From Sphingobacteriia bacterium (GTDB taxonomy: Bacteria; Bacteroidota; Bacteroidia; Bacteroidales; UBA7960), in contig JAABRR010000006.1 of the NCBI GenBank assembly GCA_011390785.1, positions 31,493 to 95,492 of the forward strand: 64,000 nt of DNA. The letters run 5' to 3'. Positions 36,685 through 45,851 of the stretch are shown here, one piece after another (the stretch's first letter is position 1; the number at the start of each line of letters is the position of its first letter). The translations under genes and the position numbers were made by a program. The notes under the pieces were generated by a model. It worked only from the letters and a program-made list of their open reading frames with translations, made no database searches and had not been told where the DNA came from.

Positions 36685-37551
36685 CTATTGACCTAAATAT
36701 GCTTTAAGCAATTTACTTCTGGAAGTGTGTTTAAGTCTTCTGATGGCTTTTTCCTTTATCTGACGTACACGTTCACGGGTTAAGTCGAATTTTGCACCTA
36801 TCTCATCAAGGGTAAGACCGTGGTTCATTCCAATACCGAAATAAAGGTTAATTACATCTCTTTCTTTTTCGGTAAGGGTGGCCAGGGATCTCTGAATTTC
36901 TCTTGCCAGAGATTCATGGATAAGACTAGAGTCGGCATTGGGAGAGTCCTGATTAACGTAAACATCAAGCAGGCTTGCATCTTCTCCTTGTACCAGCGGG
37001 GCATCAACCGACACATGATGGGTAGAAATCCTGAAAGACTCGGTAATTTTGTCTTCATTGATTTCCAGTGATTCAGCAAGTTCTTCAGTAGAAGGCGGAC
37101 GTTCAAATTTTTGTTCCAGACGAGAAGCTTCTTTCTTGATTTTGTTGAGGGAACCTACCTGGTTCAGAGGAAGCCTGACAATTCTTGACTGTTCGGCCAG
37201 AGCCTGAAGAATAGACTGACGAATCCACCACACCGCGTACGAGATAAATTTAAAACCCCGGGTTTCATCAAACCTTTTGGCGGCCTTAATAAGGCCAAGG
37301 TTTCCTTCGTTGATCAGGTCTGGAAGGCTTAACCCCTGGTTTTGGTACTGCTTGGCCACAGACACTACAAAGCGAAGGTTAGCTTTGGTCAGCTTTTCTA
37401 AAGCTGCCTGGTCGCCTTGCTTAATGCGTTGTGCCAGCTGTACTTCCTCTTCGGCAGTAATGAGGGGCACCTTACCAATTTCCTGAAGATACTTATCCAA
37501 CGAAGCAGTATCCCGATTGGTAATAGATTTTGAAATCTTTAATTGTCTCAT
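36685..37551 (-). CDS. rpoD: RNA polymerase primary sigma factor (sigma-ABfr type)
   Basis: 288 residues: short region 1.2 ([19 protein letters not shown]), region 2 ([44 protein letters not shown]), region 3 and region 4 ([34 protein letters not shown]). Region 1.1 is absent, as in Bacteroidota sigma-A, which recognises TTTG and TAnnTTTG. It agrees with the promoters found in this window. It has its own consensus promoter and terminator, so it is a single-gene unit. Confidence 0.95.
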   Translation of the reverse strand: MRQLKISKSITNRDTASLDKYLQEIGKVPLITAEEEVQLAQRIKQGDQAALEKLTKANLRFVVSVAKQYQNQGLSLPDLINEGNLGLIKAAKRFDETRGFKFISYAVWWIRQSILQALAEQSRIVRLPLNQVGSLNKIKKEASRLEQKFERPPSTEELAESLEINEDKITESFRISTHHVSVDAPLVQGEDASLLDVYVNQDSPNADSSLIHESLAREIQRSLATLTEKERDVINLYFGIGMNHGLTLDEIGAKFDLTRERVRQIKEKAIRRLKHTSRSKLLKAYLGQ

Positions 37552-37616
37552 AATGATGATTAGAATTTAAAATTTGGGTAGTGGAATCTATTGAATTTTC
37601 TCAGTGAAAAAACTTT

Positions 37617-37646
37617 CAAAGTTACATAAAATTGATGAATTGGCAA
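37617..37646 (-). promoter_or_regulatory. rpoD promoter
   Basis: Minus strand: TTG (37646-37644), exactly 19 bases, TAACTTTG (37624-37617). Full consensus for the primary sigma factor, so rpoD is likely autoregulated. The leader is about 60 bases. Confidence 0.75.
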
Positions 37647-37683
37647 TCAATTTTGCTCATTTTTTAAAGCTTACTAAAATATT

Positions 37684-37718
37684 GATTGGGCTTAATGAAT
37701 TTGCCATTAAGCCCAATC
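37684..37718 (-). terminator. Terminator hairpin after htrA
   Basis: Fourteen-base perfect arms (37684-37697, 37705-37718) with a 7-base loop, 30 bases past the htrA stop and beyond the rpoD promoter. The T tract on the minus strand is weak. Confidence 0.65.
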
Positions 37719-37748
37719 ATTGGTAAAATAGCAACTAATTATATCATC

Positions 37749-39230
37749 TTACATACCAACTCCATAATAGGCTTTGGTTCCATTTGGATAAACACCCTCA
37801 ATCAAAACGCCACCTTCTTTATCACTCAGGACACGAACCAAATCACGTGGAGCTGTAACCGCCTCCCTGTCTACATGGGTAATAACAAACCCTTCTTTAA
37901 TACCTGCAGATGCAATTTGTCCGCGGGAGAGGGACGTAACCTTAACACCATTTTTTATTTTAAGTCGCGCCAATTCAGCATCAGTAACAGCTTCAAAAGT
38001 AGCCCCAAGAGATTCTACCACATCAAGTTCTCCGCGTTTCACAATCGATGTATCTCCATGAATATTTTTAAGAACAGCTTTACTTTCAATTGTACGCCCA
38101 TCGCGATTATATGTTACGGTAATTTCATCACCGGGTCTTTTTCTTCCAACTGTTTCTAAAAGATCTGCAGTAGTGTTTATTCTCCTGTCATCTATTCCTG
38201 TAATAATGTCACCTGATTTAAGACCTGACTCCTCACCTGCACTTCCGGGATTAACACCTGCAACATAGACACCCCTGTTTACTTTGAGTTCGTTTTCACG
38301 AACCAGGTCAGATGTTACATCGCTTATATTAATTCCAAGAAAACCTCGTTGCACCTCACCATGCTCCATAAGGTCCTGTGTAACTTTTTTAGCAATGTTA
38401 GATGGAATGGCAAACGAGTATCCGGCAAAAGAACCTGTTGTTGATGCAATGGCCGCATTAATACCGATTAGCTCTCCATTGGTATTTACCAATGCACCGC
38501 CACTATTTCCCCGATTTACAGCAGCATCAGTCTGAATAAAAGACTCTATGGCAGTACCACCGCCCAAAATATTAATATTACGCCCTTTGGCACTAACAAT
38601 ACCGGCTGTTACTGTAGATGTAAGGTTAAATGGGTTCCCCACTGCCAAAACCCATTGCCCGATATTTACTTTATCAGAATCTCCAAATACAGCGTAAGGA
38701 AGATTTTCTCCGTCAATCTTTAATAGAGCCAGATCTGTGGTAGGATCAAGTCCTACAACTGTAGCATCGTAAACACGATTATCATTAAGTGTAACTTCAA
38801 TTTGGACTGCATCCTGTACTACATGATTGTTGGTAATTACATATCCATCTTCACTTAATATAACACCGCTACCACTTCCCTGCACCCTCCTTTCTGATTC
38901 AGGTCTTTGGCGAGGACCAAAAAAATCACGAAACATTTCGTCATCTCTAAAAAACTGATCATAAATACTACTTGGCCGCTGAAATTCTGCTTTAATATGG
39001 ACTACAGTATTGACTGTCATTTCAGCCACAACCGCAAAATCAGGTAAGGTAGTAGGTGTTTGAGCCAGAAAATTAGTTAATGCCGATGGTACTATAGTAC
39101 TGCTATTACCAATACTACCTGTTGTTGATCCAACTTGCTCCAAAGGAGTTGGAAAAACATATTTTTGAACTAATAATGCTGCAAATCCCCCGATAAATGC
39201 TATTAACAAAAATGAAAGAAATTTTTTCAT
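37749..39230 (-). CDS. htrA: Do-type periplasmic serine protease (HtrA/DegP)
   Basis: 493 residues. Signal anchor (MKKFLSFLLIAFIGGFAALL), trypsin-like domain with catalytic His136 (TNNHVVQDA), Asp166 (TTDLALLKI) and Ser243 (RGNSGGALV), then two PDZ domains (about 290-390 and 400-490). The enzyme degrades and chaperones misfolded envelope proteins. A hairpin terminator follows. No sigma-E-like regulator is adjacent. Confidence 0.95.
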   Translation of the reverse strand: MKKFLSFLLIAFIGGFAALLVQKYVFPTPLEQVGSTTGSIGNSSTIVPSALTNFLAQTPTTLPDFAVVAEMTVNTVVHIKAEFQRPSSIYDQFFRDDEMFRDFFGPRQRPESERRVQGSGSGVILSEDGYVITNNHVVQDAVQIEVTLNDNRVYDATVVGLDPTTDLALLKIDGENLPYAVFGDSDKVNIGQWVLAVGNPFNLTSTVTAGIVSAKGRNINILGGGTAIESFIQTDAAVNRGNSGGALVNTNGELIGINAAIASTTGSFAGYSFAIPSNIAKKVTQDLMEHGEVQRGFLGINISDVTSDLVRENELKVNRGVYVAGVNPGSAGEESGLKSGDIITGIDDRRINTTADLLETVGRKRPGDEITVTYNRDGRTIESKAVLKNIHGDTSIVKRGELDVVESLGATFEAVTDAELARLKIKNGVKVTSLSRGQIASAGIKEGFVITHVDREAVTAPRDLVRVLSDKEGGVLIEGVYPNGTKAYYGVGM

Positions 39231-39542
39231 AATACAACTATTTTATTTTAGGTTAAACAAATCTTTACTTATAAAATTAAAATACATTTACTCTTTAACA
39301 TTTTATCCCTAACAAATTATATACCTTTTCATAAAAAGTTAAAGGATAGCATTATTAAAATATCTTAAGCCACTGCAAAAAACGCATACAAAAATGATAA
39401 AGTATAAATTCACAGTTAAATAGAGTTAAGTGTTTTTACTTTATAGAATACAGTATTTTTAGCTTTATATAATTCACTTTGATTTTATTACTTTTGCATA
39501 TAACAAAGAAATAGACTGATTGCTTACCTGTTACAAATTATT
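39231..39542. other. Divergent intergenic region, 312 bases
   Basis: Very AT-rich spacer between htrA and a hypothetical gene. A -7-type TACTTTTG (39489-39496) faces the plus-strand gene but has no proper -33 element. Nothing else found. Confidence 0.5.
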
Positions 39543-40184
39543 ATGAAAAGAAAACCCAGGTCAGAATTTAATGCACTGCATATTTTTTTGGGTCTTTTGA
39601 TAGGTTTCCTTTTGGGTTCCACTTTGGTCTACTGGCATTCTGACAGACAAAATGACAGACTGATTTCTGAAGCCTTTGACAATATCATGGCAATGTTTGA
39701 GAGCCACACCCTACATCTCGATTCAGGAGATAGCATAATTGTAGTCAGAGAAGCTGGTAAACAGATGGAAAACCAACAACCCGGCAATATATCAGCATTC
39801 CTGGCAGATAATGAAGGGTATTTTCTAGCTCAGGATAAACTTCTTTATGCAAGGACTGTCTCGATCTTAAGAAATGATACTATATCTGAAACATCAAGAA
39901 GATTTGACACTTTGCTTGAAAATAATCAACAGTTATCAAACCGGCAGAGCCTGGTAATTGAATTTTGGGAATCTCCACTTAATTCTGTAGGTTATAAAAT
40001 GAGTAAAAACAAATTGGTGTTATATGGAATAGAAGCTTTCGATTTGGTTAATATAGCCGAACATAACGGTAAGATATACATGAAATATAGTAACGAATTT
40101 TATCTTCTTGAACTCACAACACAGTTCAAACCTTTAATTCCGTTTAATGACCCCCTATTGGCTCTGGATATGAGCTTTTTTTGA
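39543..40184 (+). CDS. Hypothetical single-pass membrane protein
   Basis: 213 residues. One N-terminal membrane segment (about 14-32, IFLGLLIGFLLGSTLVYW) leaves the rest in the periplasm. No domain is recognised; the soluble part is mixed alpha/beta with acidic and Asn-rich segments. It is upstream of dapF (98 bases), a gap that makes cotranscription uncertain. No function is proposed. Confidence 0.6.
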   Translation: MKRKPRSEFNALHIFLGLLIGFLLGSTLVYWHSDRQNDRLISEAFDNIMAMFESHTLHLDSGDSIIVVREAGKQMENQQPGNISAFLADNEGYFLAQDKLLYARTVSILRNDTISETSRRFDTLLENNQQLSNRQSLVIEFWESPLNSVGYKMSKNKLVLYGIEAFDLVNIAEHNGKIYMKYSNEFYLLELTTQFKPLIPFNDPLLALDMSFF

Positions 40185-40282
40185 GAATATTATTTTGTAT
40201 TTCTAAACAGAGAGTCTTCGCTTCAACATATTATAATCTTAAATAACATTATAGATATTCGTTCTCAATCCAACGTCCCCTT

Positions 40283-41092
40283 ATGATAATACCATTTTTT
40301 AAATATGAAGGCGCAGGAAATGATTTTATCATAATTGATGAACGAACAGATTCCTTGCTGGAAAATCATCCGAAGAAATCCCAGCTTATTTCATTTTTGT
40401 GCCACAGAAGATTTGGTATTGGTGCCGACGGACTGATGTTATTGAAAAACCATCCGGAAACAGATTTTGAGATGGTATATTTTAATTCGGACGGTTTGGA
40501 AGGTACGATGTGTGGTAACGGTGGAAGATGTCTGGTAGCTTTTGCGCACGAGTTACAAATAATAGAAAAAGACACAGTTTTTACAGCAACTGATGGATTG
40601 CACAAAGCAACCATAAAAGAGATTTCTGGCAAAACCAGCATTGTATCCCTGCAAATGAAAAATATTGAAACTATTTCTTCAACATCCGAAGGAGTATTTT
40701 TGGATACAGGATCGCCCCATCTTGTGGTTTTTTCGGATGATTTGGAAGGTATTGATGTTATTAATTTGGGAAGAGAACTCAGAAACAACAAAGCATTCAA
40801 GAAGAATGGTGGAACCAATGTAAATTTTGCGCAGGTTATTAACAACGAAATTCTTATTAGAACTTACGAGCGAGGTGTGGAAGATGAAACCCTGGCATGT
40901 GGTACAGGAATAACAGCTACCGCTATTGCTGCCCATAACAGCAGAATGCTGCCAGAACAAAAAGAATACGTTGTAAAAGCCAGGGGAGGCAATTTAAAGG
41001 TTAGTTTTCTGCGTTCAGCAAAAAACCAGTACACCGATGTTTACCTCGAAGGCCCGGCAACGATTGTTTTTACTGGCAAAGTAACAATCTGA
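40283..41092 (+). CDS. dapF: Diaminopimelate epimerase
   Basis: 269 residues. The two catalytic cysteines are Cys77 (MCGNGGRC) and Cys206 (ACGTGITA), and the N-terminal FFKYEGAGNDFIIID is the family start. It converts LL- to meso-diaminopimelate for lysine and peptidoglycan synthesis. It heads a plus-strand group with a GNAT gene and mltG, joined by short gaps of 25 and 24 bases. Confidence 0.95.
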   Translation: MIIPFFKYEGAGNDFIIIDERTDSLLENHPKKSQLISFLCHRRFGIGADGLMLLKNHPETDFEMVYFNSDGLEGTMCGNGGRCLVAFAHELQIIEKDTVFTATDGLHKATIKEISGKTSIVSLQMKNIETISSTSEGVFLDTGSPHLVVFSDDLEGIDVINLGRELRNNKAFKKNGGTNVNFAQVINNEILIRTYERGVEDETLACGTGITATAIAAHNSRMLPEQKEYVVKARGGNLKVSFLRSAKNQYTDVYLEGPATIVFTGKVTI

Positions 41093-41117
41093 TATTCATT
41101 TTATTCTTTGTAAAAAT

Positions 41118-41636
41118 ATGCAACCACTTAAAGGAAAAACGCTCCGGCTAAGGGCAATGGAACCAAAAGATATCGATCTTATGTATGTATGGGAAAATGA
41201 CCCTGAAACCTGGATTTACAGCAATACTCATACACCCTTTTCACGTTTTTATCTTGAGCAGTATGTTATCAACTCACACTGCGATATTTATACTGAAAAG
41301 CAATTAAGGCTTATGATCGATAACAATGATGGCAATACAGTTGGAGCTGTTGATATTTTTGAATTCGACCCTAAAAATAAACGGGCCGGAATCGGGATTT
41401 TAATCTCCCGTGATAACCGGCGAAAAGGCTATGCTTCAGAAACACTGGATATAATTATTCATTACGGTAAGGAAATTTTAGGGCTACACCAGTATTTCTG
41501 TAATATTGGTAATGATAACAAGAATAGCCTGGAACTTTTCCAAAAAAAGGGATTTGAAAAATCAGGACTCAAAAAAGAGTGGATTTTAAGGGAAAACAAA
41601 TGGGTTGATGAACATTTCCTTCAATTGTTCTTTTAA
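41118..41636 (+). CDS. GNAT N-acetyltransferase
   Basis: 172 residues. LRAMEPKDIDLMYVWENDP at the N-terminus, GAVDIFEFDPKNKRAGIGILI and DNRRKGYASETL (acetyl-CoA-binding turn) place it in the RimJ/SpeG-like subgroup of GNAT enzymes. Substrate (polyamine, peptide or antibiotic) cannot be decided. It lies between dapF and mltG in a run of short intergenic gaps. Confidence 0.85.
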   Translation: MQPLKGKTLRLRAMEPKDIDLMYVWENDPETWIYSNTHTPFSRFYLEQYVINSHCDIYTEKQLRLMIDNNDGNTVGAVDIFEFDPKNKRAGIGILISRDNRRKGYASETLDIIIHYGKEILGLHQYFCNIGNDNKNSLELFQKKGFEKSGLKKEWILRENKWVDEHFLQLFF

Positions 41637-41660
41637 CCAATTCAAACTATTGATCAGAAT

Positions 41661-42737
41661 ATGAACAGAACCAACCGAAGAAAAAAGAAAAAAAAAACAC
41701 CTTTCTGGCTAAAAATTTTCATTTCCGCCTTACTTATCATAATAATCAGTGGGGGAATTGCTGCCTGGAGGCTATATCATGCCATCTATCAGTCTAATGT
41801 TTTTTTGGGAGAAAGAAAAACGACTCATATTTTTATACCCACAGGAAGCGATTTCAATAAAGTAAAGTCCATTCTTTATCAAAGTGGTATGATCGTTAAT
41901 ACCAATACTTTTGAATGGCTTGCCGAGAAAAAAAACTACAAAAACAACATTAAGCCCGGTCGATATCTTATACATGAAGAAATGGGCAACAATGAGCTCA
42001 TTAACCTTTTACGATCCGGCCAACAAGACCCGGTAATGGTTACCTTTAACAACATTAGAAATAAAGAGCAACTGGCAGGTGTATTAAGTAATCAGCTTGA
42101 AACAGATTCTCTTTCACTTTTAAATCTGCTAAATGATCCTGTTTATTTAGAGCAGTTCAATCTTACGACTGAAACATCCAAAATAATCTTTATTCCCAAC
42201 ACCTATGAATTCTTTTGGAATACTTCGGCTGAAAATATTATGCAAAGGATGCATCGCGAATACAAAACATTCTGGAACGAACAACGAATGCAAAAAGCTG
42301 AAAGTTTAAATCTCTCACCCTTAGAAGTTTCTACACTTGCTTCGATCGTTCAGCTGGAAACCAGCAAAGCAGATGAATTCTCTATAGTAGCAGGAGTTTA
42401 TATTAATCGGTTAAAACAAGGTATGCGGTTACAGGCAGACCCAACTGTAATTTATGCTGTGGGCGATTTTACCATACGACGGGTACTAAACCGTCATTTG
42501 GAAATTGATTCACCCTACAATACCTATAAATATGCAGGCTTACCCCCTGGCCCTATTGCACTGCCAGGTCCACAGGTTATTGATGGAGTTTTAAATTATG
42601 AAAACCATAATTATCTCTACTTTTGTGCCCGCGATGATTTTTCAGGCTACCATGCATTTGCCCGCACCTATAGCCAGCATCTGGCCAATGCCCGCAAATA
42701 TCAAAATGCACTTAACAGAAGAAATATTCGTAGGTAG
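41661..42737 (+). CDS. mltG: Endolytic transglycosylase MltG (YceG-like)
   Basis: 358 residues. A basic N-terminus and one membrane segment (about 15-37), then the LysM-like part and the YceG catalytic core ending in ADPTVIYAVGDF, DSPYNTYKYAGLPPGPI and HAFARTYSQH. MltG cuts nascent glycan strands at the inner membrane and so limits peptidoglycan chain length. At the position of the catalytic glutamate (SIVEKET in enterobacteria) the sequence reads SIVQLET, with Gln231. I believe Gln occurs in other Bacteroidota too, but cannot confirm it here. Confidence 0.85.
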   Translation: MNRTNRRKKKKKTPFWLKIFISALLIIIISGGIAAWRLYHAIYQSNVFLGERKTTHIFIPTGSDFNKVKSILYQSGMIVNTNTFEWLAEKKNYKNNIKPGRYLIHEEMGNNELINLLRSGQQDPVMVTFNNIRNKEQLAGVLSNQLETDSLSLLNLLNDPVYLEQFNLTTETSKIIFIPNTYEFFWNTSAENIMQRMHREYKTFWNEQRMQKAESLNLSPLEVSTLASIVQLETSKADEFSIVAGVYINRLKQGMRLQADPTVIYAVGDFTIRRVLNRHLEIDSPYNTYKYAGLPPGPIALPGPQVIDGVLNYENHNYLYFCARDDFSGYHAFARTYSQHLANARKYQNALNRRNIRR

Positions 42738-42817
42738 TTAATACATAAATAAAAAGTGAATCAATAGTGAATTAATACATCTAACAATTCAGAACAAGAA
42801 ATTAAAATGTAACTATT

Positions 42818-42931
42818 CACTCCGAAAAATACGATACCCCCGCCCCTCAGGGGAAGCTCGCAACTAATCAAATTATAGAGCATTATGAATTCAGAATTGA
42901 TGATAATCCTAAAAATATGCTTTTCGGAGTG
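42818..42931. repeat. Inverted-repeat element between mltG and the phosphohexomutase gene
   Basis: Perfect 11-base arms (42818-42828, 42921-42931) enclose 92 bases with an internal CCCCT-C-AGGGG-type hairpin (42843-42853). Size and layout resemble the element at 23545-23666, though the sequences differ. Confidence 0.5.
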
Positions 42932-42959
42932 GACTTAATTATCAAAACACAATATTACT

Positions 42960-44366
42960 ATGAGAATTAAATTTGGAACTGATGGGTGGCGGGCTGTTAT
43001 CGCCAAAGAATTTACAGTAGAAAATGTTGCGCGGGTAGCTCAGGGAACAGCCAACTGGCTGCTTCAGAAAAAGGAAAATCCGGTTGTTTTAATAGGACAT
43101 GACTGCCGTTTTGCCGGTGAACTCTTTGCAGAAACAGTGGCTAAAGTAATGGTGCACAACAATATACAGGTTTTTCTGGCTGATGGATTTGTTTCAACAC
43201 CTATGATTTCGATGGGGACACTTCTGCATAAGGCTGATGTTGGTGTTGTAATTACCGCAAGCCACAATCCGCCCGAATATAACGGATATAAACTAAAAGG
43301 CAGTTTTGGGGGCCCTCTTCAGGATGAAGAAATACATGAAGTGGAAGCCCTTATCCCCGAAAAATTACCTTTCGATGTTGATCAATATTCACTGAATGAA
43401 CTTATAGAAATTGGCAAGGTAAGCCTTACTGACCTGGAAACCTGGTATTGCAATTACCTTGAAGAGAAATTTGATCTGAACGCCATGCGTAATTCAGGAC
43501 TTCAATTTGCCTTCGATGCCATGTATGGAAGTGGTCAAAATGTGATGCGCAGATTGTTTCCAGATATTACCCTTGTACATTGCGAACGCCAGCCATTATT
43601 TGATGGAATTCCACCTGAGCCCTTACACAGAAATCTTCTGGAATTTTCGGAAATTATTAAGCTGTCGGAAAATATCGACTGTGGACTGGCCATAGATGGT
43701 GATGCAGACCGAATAGCCCTTTACGATCACGAGGGAAGTTATGTGGACTCGCATCATACCATGCTGCTGCTGATTCACTACCTGCATAAATACAAAGGCT
43801 TGTCTGCCAAAGTAGCAACAGGATTTTCTTCAACTGTAAAGATTAAAAAGCTATGCGAAATCTATAATTTGCCACTCGAAATAGTTAAAATCGGGTTTAA
43901 ACATATTTGCGGATTAATGCTAAAGGAAGAAATTCTAATGGGTGGGGAAGAATCAGGTGGAATTGCCGTTACAGGCCATGTACCCGAAAGAGACGGTATT
44001 TACAACGGTTTGGTTATTTGGGAAGCCATGGTAAAGACAGGAAAATCTTTACAGCAACTTATTCAGGAAATTTACGATCTTACCGGAGCCTTCGCTTTTG
44101 AGAGAAGTGATCTGAAGATATCTCAGGAAGATAAAGACCGAATTGTGGCCAACTGCGAAAATAATGTTTATAAAGAATTTGGTTCACAAAAGGTGGAAAG
44201 AGTGGAAACACTCGATGGATTTAAATACTACTTTAATGAAAACGAGTGGTTGATGATCAGACCCTCAGGTACCGAACCTGTATTGCGTACTTATGCAGAA
44301 TCATCTACTCGCGAAAATGCCCTGGAAATTCTTAATGTGGGTTATGAAACCATAATGAAAGTTTAA
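42960..44366 (+). CDS. Phosphoglucomutase/phosphomannomutase-family enzyme
   Basis: 468 residues. FGTDGWRAVIAKEF start, active-site Ser101 in TASHNPPEYNGYK, metal loop AIDGDADRIALYD, sugar-binding MGGEESGGIAVTGHVPERD and phosphate loop RPSGTEPVLRTYAES. All four alpha-D-phosphohexomutase domains are present. It interconverts hexose 1- and 6-phosphates; phosphoglucosamine is less likely. Supplies precursors for cell-envelope glycans and storage. Confidence 0.9.
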   Translation: MRIKFGTDGWRAVIAKEFTVENVARVAQGTANWLLQKKENPVVLIGHDCRFAGELFAETVAKVMVHNNIQVFLADGFVSTPMISMGTLLHKADVGVVITASHNPPEYNGYKLKGSFGGPLQDEEIHEVEALIPEKLPFDVDQYSLNELIEIGKVSLTDLETWYCNYLEEKFDLNAMRNSGLQFAFDAMYGSGQNVMRRLFPDITLVHCERQPLFDGIPPEPLHRNLLEFSEIIKLSENIDCGLAIDGDADRIALYDHEGSYVDSHHTMLLLIHYLHKYKGLSAKVATGFSSTVKIKKLCEIYNLPLEIVKIGFKHICGLMLKEEILMGGEESGGIAVTGHVPERDGIYNGLVIWEAMVKTGKSLQQLIQEIYDLTGAFAFERSDLKISQEDKDRIVANCENNVYKEFGSQKVERVETLDGFKYYFNENEWLMIRPSGTEPVLRTYAESSTRENALEILNVGYETIMKV

Positions 44367-44447
44367 GCAGAAAGTGATCATTTTGGCTATGAATTTACAA
44401 TCATTATACGAATAGAAAATACTATTTTTGATTTAATTTGCAAGCCA

Positions 44448-45434
44448 ATGGTCTTACTATTAAATTTCTATAAAACAATTAAGCCCTGGTTTGGAGCCGG
44501 CTTTTTAGGTTTGTTAGCCATTGCGTTACTCTCCACTTATCCCTTAAAAGCTGCTGATTTTCAAACTGAAAAGTTTACAGAACACAACTCTGATTCAACT
44601 TTTCAGCCAAAGATTAACAAAAGACTTTGGGTTGTAAGTTCCGGACATATTTTACTATATACCGGAACATTAAATGTTCTCGATCGAATGTGGTATAAAG
44701 ATTACCCCCGATCAGGCTTTCATTTTTATGATGATTTGGCAGATTGGATGCAAATGGACAAAATTGCTCATGCTGCCAATGCCTATCAACTGAGCAGGTT
44801 AAGCTATCATACATTCAGATGGGCCAGGTTGGATAACAACCAGGCAGCTATTTGGGGAAGCATTTCGGGAAATATTTTTCTTACAACCGTAGAAATAATG
44901 GATGGTTTCTCAGCAGAATGGGGAGCTTCCTGGTCTGATCTTGCGGCCAACACATTGGGGTCATTAAGTTTTTTTGCGCAACAGATAGCCTGGCAGGAAC
45001 AAAAAATTGTTTGGAAGTATTCCTTTTCTCAAAGTGGCTTGCATGAATTTCGGCCTGACCTTTTGGGCTCTAATCTCTCTGAAAATATTCTCAAGGATTA
45101 CAATAGTCTAACCTTTTGGTTTTCGTTTAACCTGAGTGCATTAACTGGTGGCAATAACTCTATCCCTCCCTGGTTAAATTTGGCTATAGGCTATGGGGCA
45201 ATGGGTATGTTGGGTGGCAGAGAGAATCCAGAATATTATAATGATATTTTATTGCCGGAAATGGCACGTTATCGCCAGTTTTATCTGGCACCTGATATCG
45301 ATTTTACAAGAATTCCTACCCAAAACCCAACCATGAAAAAGATATTTCATACCATCAATTTCATTAAGCTACCCACCCCTGCTATAGAATATAATCAGAA
45401 ACAGGGCCTTAGCTTCCACTTACTTTTTTTCTGA
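44448..45434 (+). CDS. DUF2279 membrane/periplasmic protein
   Basis: 328 residues. N-terminal hydrophobic stretch (about 15-35), then the DUF2279 pattern with WVVSSGHILLYTGTLNVLD, FYDDLADWMQMDKIAHAANAY and WGASWSDLAANTLGS. The conserved histidines and aspartates (DKIAHA, FSAEWGAS) suggest a metal- or lipid-related membrane function, but the family is uncharacterised. Many Bacteroidota genomes hold one copy near housekeeping genes, as here. Not cotranscribed with the helicase gene, which has its own promoter. Confidence 0.7.
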   Translation: MVLLLNFYKTIKPWFGAGFLGLLAIALLSTYPLKAADFQTEKFTEHNSDSTFQPKINKRLWVVSSGHILLYTGTLNVLDRMWYKDYPRSGFHFYDDLADWMQMDKIAHAANAYQLSRLSYHTFRWARLDNNQAAIWGSISGNIFLTTVEIMDGFSAEWGASWSDLAANTLGSLSFFAQQIAWQEQKIVWKYSFSQSGLHEFRPDLLGSNLSENILKDYNSLTFWFSFNLSALTGGNNSIPPWLNLAIGYGAMGMLGGRENPEYYNDILLPEMARYRQFYLAPDIDFTRIPTQNPTMKKIFHTINFIKLPTPAIEYNQKQGLSFHLLFF

Positions 45435-45450
45435 TTATATTTATCAATTG

Positions 45451-45480
45451 TTGTATGTATTAATAATTATTGTACCTTTG
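45451..45480 (+). promoter_or_regulatory. DEAD-box helicase promoter
   Basis: TTG (45451-45453), 19 bases, TACCTTTG (45473-45480): full consensus. Transcription would begin near 45487, about 365 bases before the start codon. Confidence 0.75.
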
Positions 45481-45502
45481 CACGTCTTTTAGCATTAGGC
45501 TT

Positions 45503-45602
45503 GTTGTTTGTAAAAACAGAATGGTAAAGCCCGATGCGCTTTGATTTATAATTCTGTTTTATGCATATTGAAATGGCAATTAATTGCCAAAAAACAAACA
45601 AC
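45503..45602 (+). ncRNA. Structured 5' leader, predicted three-way junction
   Basis: Outer stem GTTGTTTG (45503-45510) pairs with CAAACAAC (45595-45602). Inside are hairpin 1, AAAACAGAAT (45513-45522) with ATTCTGTTTT (45551-45560) and an inner AAAGC/GCTTT stem, and hairpin 2, a 16-base perfect palindrome (45574-45589). All stems are exact matches. It begins some 15 bases after the predicted transcript start. Downstream, GACGG (45635-45639) can pair with CCGTC (45685-45689), followed by TTTT. A cis-acting control element (for example cold or helicase feedback) is inferred; no known Rfam-type motif was recognised. Confidence 0.5.
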
Positions 45603-45851
45603 GAAGGATAAAATTTGTCTTTCCAAAAAAAAATGACGGGCTAACTTAAGATTGCTCACCCATCTGAACCGCTTACCACAAAATCCGTCTTTTCCCAGTT
45701 ATTTAACAAGGCACAATTGTGAAAACTTTGTTTGCTAAATTGTTATGTTCATTTTTTGGCAAAAGTGTCAATGAGCTGGTTTAGAAACTAAAAATAAGTA
45801 GCAACTGATGGAGAACAAACTATCCATCTACAATTAAATTAAAATTTTTGT

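Larger units (their letters stand above)
45435..45851. other. Leader and promoter region of the DEAD-box gene, 417 bases
   Basis: Contains the helicase promoter and a roughly 365-base transcribed leader. The first 120 bases of the leader form a predicted three-way junction (45503-45602). No coding frame was found. Confidence 0.6.

Noticed and set aside
39489..39496. TACTTTTG before the 213-residue membrane protein as a promoter
   Set aside because: No acceptable -33 element; kept only as a comment.
44423..44430. TATTTTTG before the DUF2279 gene as a promoter
   Set aside because: No TTG at 19-21 bases upstream.
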